From: Psychrobacter pasteurii
GTDB taxonomy: Bacteria; Pseudomonadota; Gammaproteobacteria; Pseudomonadales; Moraxellaceae
Direction of reading: 5' to 3'
Length of the DNA stretch: 64,000 bases
NCBI RefSeq assembly: GCF_900162815.1
Contig: NZ_FUGD01000065.1
Coordinates: 1-64,000, forward strand
Every line of letters begins with the position of its first letter. The first letter of the stretch is position 1. Below are positions 55,375 through 61,645 of this stretch, piece by piece. A program made the position numbers and the translations under genes. A model generated the notes under the pieces. The model was not told the DNA's origin, made no database searches, and was given only the letters and a program-made list of their open reading frames with translations.

Positions 55375-56004
55375 ATGATTAAACTTCACCATCTAAACCA
55401 GTCACGCTCACTGCGTATCTTATGGTTATTAGAAGAGCTGGGCCAGCCTTATGAAGTGGTTAGTTATCAGCGTGATGCGACCACTCATTTAGCACCCGAG
55501 AGCCTAAAACAAGCGCACCCACTGGGTAAATCACCAGTGATTGAGCTTGATGGTCAAGTGGTTGCTGAATCTGTCGCCATTACCGAGCTGTTAATTGATC
55601 GTTTTGCTGCCGATACCCTGCGCCCTGCACCTGATAGTGCTGAATACGCTCTATATCTACAGTGGATGAACTTTGCTGAAAGCTCATTGATGGTGCCTAT
55701 GCTACTTGAACTATTCACTCAGGCTGCTGGTGTTGGTGACAACGAGTTCCTAAAAGGCTATATCGCCAAAGAGAAGCAAAATCTGCTTAGCTACTTAAAT
55801 GATGAGCTTGAAGGAAAATCATTTATTGTGGCTGACAAGCTAACTGGCGCTGACTTTATGTTGTCGTTTGATTTAATCATGCTAGAGCAGCGCGGGATCT
55901 TAGCAGAGTACCCTAACATTGCCGCTTACGCACAGCAGTTGGCCAAGCTTGATAGCTATCAGCGAGCTTTGCAGCTTGAAGCTCAGTACGATGAGTCTAA
56001 ATAA
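55375..56004 (+). CDS. Glutathione S-transferase
   Basis: A 209-residue cytoplasmic GST. The thioredoxin-like half shows LHHLNQSRSLRILWLLEELG with Ser as the probable catalytic residue, then HPLGKSPVIELDGQVVAESVAITELLIDRF (pieces, the GSH-binding ES motif). The helical half includes GKSFIVADKLTGADFMLSFDLIML. It likely conjugates glutathione to electrophiles made or handled by neighbouring enzymes. The start follows AAGGCGAATTT. It is the last gene of the cluster, followed by a terminator. Confidence 0.9.
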   Translation: MIKLHHLNQSRSLRILWLLEELGQPYEVVSYQRDATTHLAPESLKQAHPLGKSPVIELDGQVVAESVAITELLIDRFAADTLRPAPDSAEYALYLQWMNFAESSLMVPMLLELFTQAAGVGDNEFLKGYIAKEKQNLLSYLNDELEGKSFIVADKLTGADFMLSFDLIMLEQRGILAEYPNIAAYAQQLAKLDSYQRALQLEAQYDESK

Positions 56005-56080
56005 GCGGTCACTGACACTGACTTCTGATATAGTTATGCTCTGAAGCGTTATGTTTTAGACAAAAAAAGTTTTAGACAAT

Positions 56081-56119
56081 AAAAAGCAGCCCTTTAATAT
56101 ATTAAAGGGCTGCTTTTTT
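56081..56119. terminator. Bidirectional terminator between the GST and WG-repeat gene 3
   Basis: A-run, GCAGCCCTTTAA, TATAT, TAAAGGGCTGC, T-run between convergent genes. Confidence 0.88.
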
Positions 56120-56190
56120 ATTCATATAAACTATGCAAATAAACAAGGTATTACCTAAGCCTCTTGGAGCAGGCTTATACTAGAAACCTA

Positions 56191-57234
56191 TTAAGAGCAG
56201 CTGACATAGTTTCCTTTATTATCAATACACATCTGGGCGCCATTGGCTGCGTTGCCTACCCAAGCTTTGCCATCTTTAAACACAAAAGGCTCGGCCCCTT
56301 TATAAGTTGCGCCTCTACCTCGGCGAACTTTTGACTCTTCATAGTTGAACGGGATGACAAGCTCTCCAGCCAAGTTCACAAAGCCCCATTTATTATCCAT
56401 ACGCACCCCAGCAAGACCTTCAGAGAAAGGCATTGCTTGCTGGAATAAGAATTTAATCATAGGTACGCCGCTATAGTTAACATAGCCCCATTTCCCATCA
56501 CGCTTTTCTGGCTGCCAAACTTGCGCATTGGCCGTATTGGTAAAGCTTTGAGTCTGTGTTGGTGTCTGCGTAACACTTGGGCTTTGAATCACTGTGGTGG
56601 TATTTACCACAGGTTTAGAAGCTATTGTTGTTGCATTACGGTTAGGGACAGTTTTAGCTGGATTTGCAGTCGGTCGTCCATTGATATCCACCCACTGCGT
56701 ACCGCTTCGGGTGGTAATGGTTGCTAGGTTGCCATTAAAGTCACTGATGCTTCTATTGTTCGCTGAAAAAGGAACAATGACTCTATTTTTGGTATCAATC
56801 ACCCCAAAGCTACCGGCTTTTTTTACCACAATACGATTATTACTTACCGCACGTGACCAGCCTTTGGTTTGACTGTCTCCAGCAATCACATCATAAACTG
56901 CAGGAATAACCTCTCGACCTGAAGTATTGATATAACCTACTTTGCCTCGTCTTTGAACGGGAATAAGCCCATCTTTAAGCTTGCTGACATCAATACCATT
57001 GTACCGCGATAAATCAGCAACTCGCTTCCCTCTCTTATCAATTAAAGCTACCGGCTGACCTGAGTCTTTTAAAGCTAAGAAATAATCACTACTGGCCGTA
57101 CAAAAAACATTGGAGTAGTAGCTTTTGGGTACCTGACAGGCATAAGCCGGTACACTCAGCACCCCTAAAGTGGCACAGAGTGAGAGGGCTTTAATCAGAT
57201 GCGATTTTGAATTACGGGTTGTATTTAATGTCAT
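56191..57234 (-). CDS. Secreted WG-repeat protein (paralogue 3)
   Basis: A 347-residue exported protein. The signal (ALSLCATLGVLSVPAYA) precedes an N-terminal region similar to paralogue 1 (CQVPKSYYSNVFCTASSDYFLALKDSGQPVALIDKRGKRVA, in pieces). WG-type units include GKVGYINTSGREVIPAVYD, GSFGVIDTKNRVIVPF, GKWGYVNYSGVPMIKFLF and NKWGFVNLAGELVIPFNYEE. A Thr/Asn/Gln-rich spacer (about residues 195-240) breaks the repeats. The C-terminus is MCIDNKGNYVSCS, like the other two. It is far from the other two genes but clearly related. Function is unknown. Confidence 0.82.
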   Translation of the reverse strand: MTLNTTRNSKSHLIKALSLCATLGVLSVPAYACQVPKSYYSNVFCTASSDYFLALKDSGQPVALIDKRGKRVADLSRYNGIDVSKLKDGLIPVQRRGKVGYINTSGREVIPAVYDVIAGDSQTKGWSRAVSNNRIVVKKAGSFGVIDTKNRVIVPFSANNRSISDFNGNLATITTRSGTQWVDINGRPTANPAKTVPNRNATTIASKPVVNTTTVIQSPSVTQTPTQTQSFTNTANAQVWQPEKRDGKWGYVNYSGVPMIKFLFQQAMPFSEGLAGVRMDNKWGFVNLAGELVIPFNYEESKVRRGRGATYKGAEPFVFKDGKAWVGNAANGAQMCIDNKGNYVSCS

Positions 57235-57377
57235 ATCTCTAATAAGTAGTAAATAGATTGTGTGTTTATTGAAAAATAACAGAATTTAAATAGATATACC
57301 ATGCTTGCAATAAAATATTGCAATCAAGTAGTAATAAGGAAACTCTGTTTCGACTATTTTACCTACTTATGCAGCCA

Positions 57378-57605
57378 TTAGTTGGATAAAAACTTTTGTT
57401 CAAGCCAACTGTTCATAAACACATTATCTGGGTCATATTTTTTCGTATTTCTAAAAAACGTGCTATTTGTGGATATAGCTCGTGTAACTCAGCGGTACTC
57501 AGCTTATTTACCTTACCCCAATGCGGATGGCCGTTCCACTTTTTCATATAATCGTATAGCCAATTAAATAACGGCTCGCTATCCATACCCCTATAGACGT
57601 GGAAA
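57378..57605 (-). pseudogene. C-terminal remnant of a sugar-lactone oxidase (D-arabinono-1,4-lactone oxidase-like)
   Basis: Minus-strand translation gives FHVYRGMDSEPLFNWLYDYM and NGHPHWGKVNKLSTAELHELYPQIARFLEI, then, after a one-base slip in a run of A near 57438-57444, KKYDPDNVFMNSWLEQKFLSN and a stop. The HPHWGK and YDPDNVFMN motifs are characteristic of the C-terminal half of FAD-linked ALO enzymes. Everything upstream is replaced by the tnpB element, whose right end abuts the fragment at about 57606. Truncation plus frameshift make it non-functional. Confidence 0.75.
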
Positions 57606-57760
57606 GTTGACTTCCTCCCCTCGCTAAACCGAGGGGATTCCTACAGCTAGACGGTCAAGCCCGACCGCAAGGATGTTCTTAGCAGCATTGATATCTCTAT
57701 CATGCCATGTGCCACACTCAGCACACCTCCATCCTCTTATTCGCAAACCTGCTCTACCTC
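57606..57760 (-). ncRNA. Candidate omega RNA (guide RNA) of the tnpB element
   Basis: By family knowledge, TnpB guide RNAs cover the 3' part of tnpB and the right-end hairpin, and their guide is the flanking sequence. Here that flank would be TTTCCACGTCTATAGGGG, which is the lactone-oxidase remnant. The 5' limit is an estimate. Confidence 0.35.
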
Positions 57761-58730
57761 TCGGACTACTGTCACTTATCTTGTGGCAGCACGAGCAGGT
57801 CTGGGTAGTGTAACTCTCATTTACGATCTCAAACTGACAACCTGCATGCTTGCATTTGTATTCCAGTTGTCGTTTAAGTTCAAACCAACCTGCATCGTAT
57901 GTCGATTTAGCTAGCTTGGTCTTTTTATTGGTAAATGAGCGTGATTTAACATCACCAACCACAATCAAGGCATTGCCCTGCACTAGCTTTGTGGTGAATT
58001 TATGAATTAAGTCTAATCTTGTGTTTTTGATTTTGGCATGGATTGCTTTGACACGCTTTTTATTCTTAGCACGCTGAGCGGTTGCTAATTTATTCGCCCA
58101 TTTTTGAGTCTGTTTAATCTGTAGTTTGTGGCCCGTTGATGTGGTAGCAGCTTCCTTTAAACCTAAGTCAATACCAACGCTACCCATACCACTTGCTTGT
58201 TTGGGGTAGTCTTTAACGGTGATACACGCATACCAACGATTACGACTGTCTTGTACTATCTCTAAGGTGTTGATTTGATATAGGCTTAGGTTGTAGCTAT
58301 CGAATACATCTATGATGAGCTTTTGACCTTTAGAAAGTGATAGCTGAATTTTTGATTTAAGTGCTTTCTTTCCCGTTTGTCTTGTGCTTAGATACTTGAT
58401 AGCAGACTTTTTAAAAGGTATCCAACCTAGTGATTTACGTTTGGTATCAGGACGGTTGGTGCGCCAGTTAAGTTTGGCTTTTTTAAACTGTTTACGTGAT
58501 TTAGCGTGAGTCTCATTGATAGCTTGTAAGGTCTGACTGTGTAATCCTAAATACTCACCGCTACCTTTGGTATACTCACTTAAATCATAAGCACTAAAAA
58601 ACTTACCGGTACGTTTTAAATGTTCAAAGCACAGCGCATTAACATAGTTCCACACGAAGTTTACTGAACCGCTTAGCTGATTCAGCTCTTTTATGTGCTT
58701 GTCTTTAATGCGTAGTTTGAGGGTTTTCAT
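57624..58730 (-). CDS. tnpB: TnpB-family RNA-guided endonuclease of the IS200/IS605 superfamily
   Basis: A 368-residue TnpB, related to Cas12. The first RuvC aspartate is D188 in VGIDLG. The zinc-ribbon cysteines are in TCSCC (312-315) and CAEC (336-339), and DRDINAA follows near 344. The canonical second RuvC glutamate position reads VVGDV (G259), so it is not Glu. A glutamate in IVNESYTTQTCS (E305) may replace it, as known for a subset with a rearranged catalytic site. The gene has no TnpA partner. The frame is intact from MKTLKLRIKDK to the stop in the right-end hairpin. Confidence 0.9.
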   Translation of the reverse strand: MKTLKLRIKDKHIKELNQLSGSVNFVWNYVNALCFEHLKRTGKFFSAYDLSEYTKGSGEYLGLHSQTLQAINETHAKSRKQFKKAKLNWRTNRPDTKRKSLGWIPFKKSAIKYLSTRQTGKKALKSKIQLSLSKGQKLIIDVFDSYNLSLYQINTLEIVQDSRNRWYACITVKDYPKQASGMGSVGIDLGLKEAATTSTGHKLQIKQTQKWANKLATAQRAKNKKRVKAIHAKIKNTRLDLIHKFTTKLVQGNALIVVGDVKSRSFTNKKTKLAKSTYDAGWFELKRQLEYKCKHAGCQFEIVNESYTTQTCSCCHKISDSSPRGRAGLRIRGWRCAECGTWHDRDINAAKNILAVGLDRLAVGIPSV

Positions 58731-58936
58731 ACCTTTAGTATGCCGAGATTAATTTTAGCTTACAACCCTTTAACTGCTTCTTACGACAGTATATGTCGCC
58801 TTATATCCACCCCCTGAAGTGGGTGGTTTTACGGCGACCGGTGATAAATTTACAAGCAAGGTCAATCACATCCCTTTGCTTAACACTCTTTTTTAACAAC
58901 CCCTTTTAACACTCTATATCTGTGAGGCCCTACCTT

Positions 58937-60262
58937 ATGTCAAAAACCACCAGATTAAGCTCAAATAATAAAATCAAAATGACCTTACTAAAGAGCGTGT
59001 TGGTCCTTGGACCTGCCATCATACTTGCCAGCTGTGCCAGCCAAGCCCCAGTACAACAAGTGCCTGTAAGCAAGCCTGCCCCAGTGGTAATTGTTAAGCC
59101 CAAACCAAAGCCTGCACCACAGCCCAAGCCTGCACCAGAGCCAAAGGCCACTTATAGCAGCTTCTATGAATGGAAATCTGACTTTAGTACGCGTGCGGTA
59201 AATCAAGGTTATAACGCCTATGATGTGAGCCGTATTTTAGACTCAGCACAGTTAAACAGTCAGGTAATCTCACTAGATTCTAACCAAGCTGAGTTCGTAA
59301 AAATGCCTTGGGACTATGCGGATTCCGCGGTATCTGGTGGACGTATCAGCACAGGTAAGAGCAAATTTAACGACCAACGCTCATTGCTAAGCCGCCTTGA
59401 ATCTCAATATGGAGTAAATGCTGAAATCATTACTGCTATTTGGGGCATGGAGTCTTCTTACGGTGCGGTTACTGGTAACAGCTATATTCCAAGTTCACTA
59501 GCCACCTTAGCTTATGATGGTCGCCGCCGTGCTTGGGCGGAAGATCAGTTATTGTCCTTAATCAAACTGATCCAAAGTGGCGATGTTTACCCTTCACAGC
59601 TAAATGGCTCATGGGCTGGCGGTATGGGTCACACTCAATTTATCCCAGGTACTTGGTTAGAGTTCGGTGTTGATGGTGATGGCGATGGCCGCCGTAGTCC
59701 TTGGGTAACTGCGGACGCTTTATCTTCTACGGCTAACTATCTAAGCAAATCAGGCTGGGTACGCGGTCTATCTCCGTTCTACGAAGTGACTTTACCTGCC
59801 AACTTTGACTTCAGCTTATTAGGCCAAAAGCTTCCAGGTTCAAGCTGGCGTAATATGGGTATTAGCCCAATAGATGGCGCTTATCTTGATGCCAACACTG
59901 CGTTTGAAATGTGGCTGCCAGCGGGTAAAGACGGCCCTGCTTTATTATTAAGCCCTAACTTCGATGTGATTAAGGTATACAACAACTCTTCAAACTATGC
60001 GTTAGGAGTGAGTTTACTAGGTCGAGGTATCAACGGTCAGTCAGGTATTCAAAAATCATGGCCTCGTTATGAGAAGCCTTTAACCAGCGCTCAAGTTCGT
60101 AATCTACAACAGCGTCTAACCAATGCTGGTTACGACACCAAAGGTGTGGATGGCATTATGGGCACCAATACCCGTAACGCTTTTGCTCGCTGGCAAGCTG
60201 CCAATGGTCAGACACCTGATGGCTTTGTGACACTAAACAGTGCTTCTTCCTTAATTTGGTAG
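58937..60262 (+). CDS. Lytic murein transglycosylase, MltB-like, lipoprotein with peptidoglycan-binding domain
   Basis: About 441 residues; cleaves peptidoglycan glycan strands, yielding anhydromuropeptides. The signal ends in the lipobox LASC near residue 33, then a Pro/Lys-rich linker with PKPKPAPQPKP. The transglycosylase domain has the catalytic glutamate in WGMESSYGAVTGN, then ATLAYDGRRRAWAEDQL and GSWAGGMGHTQFIPGTW. The C-terminal domain (about 378-441) is peptidoglycan-binding, with LQQRLTNAGYDTKGVDGIMGTNTRNAFARWQ (pieces). I start at ATG 58937 after GAGGCCCTA; an in-frame GTG at 58922 is less likely. Confidence 0.92.
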   Translation: MSKTTRLSSNNKIKMTLLKSVLVLGPAIILASCASQAPVQQVPVSKPAPVVIVKPKPKPAPQPKPAPEPKATYSSFYEWKSDFSTRAVNQGYNAYDVSRILDSAQLNSQVISLDSNQAEFVKMPWDYADSAVSGGRISTGKSKFNDQRSLLSRLESQYGVNAEIITAIWGMESSYGAVTGNSYIPSSLATLAYDGRRRAWAEDQLLSLIKLIQSGDVYPSQLNGSWAGGMGHTQFIPGTWLEFGVDGDGDGRRSPWVTADALSSTANYLSKSGWVRGLSPFYEVTLPANFDFSLLGQKLPGSSWRNMGISPIDGAYLDANTAFEMWLPAGKDGPALLLSPNFDVIKVYNNSSNYALGVSLLGRGINGQSGIQKSWPRYEKPLTSAQVRNLQQRLTNAGYDTKGVDGIMGTNTRNAFARWQAANGQTPDGFVTLNSASSLIW

Positions 60263-60290
60263 CCCCTCACTGGTTAACGAAAACTGATTA

Positions 60291-60322
60291 AAAAAATAGC
60301 CGTTCAATGAACGGCTATTTTT
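60291..60322. terminator. Bidirectional terminator between the transglycosylase gene and tesB
   Basis: A-run, TAGCCGTTCA, TGAACGGCTA, T-run: a near-perfect stem with a minimal loop between convergent genes. Confidence 0.88.
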
Positions 60323-60385
60323 TATGGTTAGTATGCAGAATGGCATAGGGTTAGTAGGGTAATAAGCTTCCTAAGCTGTCAGCTA

Positions 60386-61279
60386 TTATCCTCGCAAGCG
60401 CATCAAGCCCTCTTGCTGCACTGTGGCCACTAAATTACCGTTTTGCCAAAACTGACCATGATTCAAGCCTTTTGAATGAGAGGTGGTATCGCTCCACATG
60501 TCATAAAGTAGCCACTCATTGATATCAAAAGGACGATGAAAATGCATTGAGTGATCAATACTAGCCGCTTGTAGCCCTTTGGTCATAAAGCTAATGCCAT
60601 GTGACATAAGCCCGGTGCCAACTAAGTAATAATCTGAAGAAAATGCCAATAAAGCTTGCTGTATGGCTACTGGCTGCTCACCTAACTCACGAATACGTAG
60701 CCAGTTGGCCTGTTTTGGTTCCATCGGCTCAGGGTAAACAGGGTCACGTGGTTTTACTGGCTTAATTTCAACATGACGGGGACGCATAAAACGCTCACGC
60801 AACGGCTCGGGTACACTTCCCACGTGATGCTCTTTTAAAGACTGCTCTGACTCTAAATCTTCTGGCGGTGGGTAAGCTGGCATTTCTTCTTGATAGTCAA
60901 GCCCTCCCTCCATCGGAGAGAAGGAAGCAATCATGGTAAATACAACCTGCTCTAACTTATTGCCCTGTTGGTCTTCTTTGTATTGTATTGCAGTTACTTC
61001 ACGTGCAGATAGACTACGGCCATCTCTCAGATGACGGACTTTATAAATAACCGGCTGATTAATACTACCACCGCGCAAAAAATAACCATGCAAAGAGTGA
61101 CATGGTTTGTCTTCATTTAAGGTATGCGATGCTGCCATAATTGCTTGAGCCAGCACTTGACCACCAAAAATGCGCTTTCCTACATAATCAAAGCTCTCTC
61201 CTTCAAATACATCAGGAGCCACTTCTTTTAATTTCACGGTATTTAATAATTGATCAACAAGCTGTTTATAATCAAACAT
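60386..61279 (-). CDS. tesB: Acyl-CoA thioesterase II
   Basis: A 297-residue thioesterase hydrolysing medium- to long-chain acyl-CoAs. It has two hotdog halves: EGESFDYVGKRIFGGQVLAQAIMAASHTL (pieces), SLHGYFLRGGSINQPVIYKVRHLRDGRSLSAREVTAIQ, and ASIDHSMHFHRPFDINEWLLYDMWSDTTSHSKGLNHGQFWQNGNLVATVQQEGLMR. The Asp in SIDHSMHFHRP and the later Gln and Thr fit the TesB active site. The start follows CTGGAGAGTTAA. The neighbour plsB also uses acyl-CoA, a functional match only. Confidence 0.94.
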   Translation of the reverse strand: MFDYKQLVDQLLNTVKLKEVAPDVFEGESFDYVGKRIFGGQVLAQAIMAASHTLNEDKPCHSLHGYFLRGGSINQPVIYKVRHLRDGRSLSAREVTAIQYKEDQQGNKLEQVVFTMIASFSPMEGGLDYQEEMPAYPPPEDLESEQSLKEHHVGSVPEPLRERFMRPRHVEIKPVKPRDPVYPEPMEPKQANWLRIRELGEQPVAIQQALLAFSSDYYLVGTGLMSHGISFMTKGLQAASIDHSMHFHRPFDINEWLLYDMWSDTTSHSKGLNHGQFWQNGNLVATVQQEGLMRLRG

Positions 61280-61645
61280 TTAACTCTCCAGCAACCCTAA
61301 ATAATCTTAGCCCTACGCCCCAAAAAATACTGTGTAACCCTTATAATACGAGTCATATTATACATACTAAGTTAGTGTAAATAATAATACTTATCGTAAA
61401 GTCCCAGTTTCGTAAAAATGAATAAAAGTAGTTTGACCAACTTTACTCGCTCAAAACTGCGACATTATGACTGAATATTTGATGGTTACTTTTTGGCACA
61501 AATTGAGTTTTGAATGAGGAGCATCAAAGCATCCAATACTCTATAATAAAGCTATAGCTTCATATTTTCAGAGAACAACTGTATTACTTTATTGTATTTT
61601 GTGGCAATATAGCCCTATCATTATTAATAGGTTTGACTAATACTT
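61280..61645. other. Divergent region between tesB and plsB
   Basis: 366 AT-rich bases that should carry both promoters. Several TATAAT-like hexamers exist, for example at 61541-61547, but I cannot assign one. There is no gene. Confidence 0.4.

Larger units (their letters stand above)
57606..58840 (-). mobile_element. IS200/IS605-type element with tnpB only (IS1341-like)
   Basis: A single tnpB with palindromic ends and no Y1 transposase TnpA. The right-end hairpin is CCCCTCG (57617-57623), CTAAAC, CGAGGGG (57630-57636), and contains the tnpB stop codon. The left-end hairpin is CCACCC (58807-58812) and GGGTGG (58821-58826), with another palindrome near 58785. Ends were set by these hairpins, so a few bases of error are expected. 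The right end abuts the lactone-oxidase remnant. No target duplication is expected in this family. Confidence 0.8.

Noticed and set aside
57382-57567. 61-codon plus-strand frame
   Set aside because: The opposite strand encodes the lactone-oxidase remnant with clear motifs, so this frame is a shadow.
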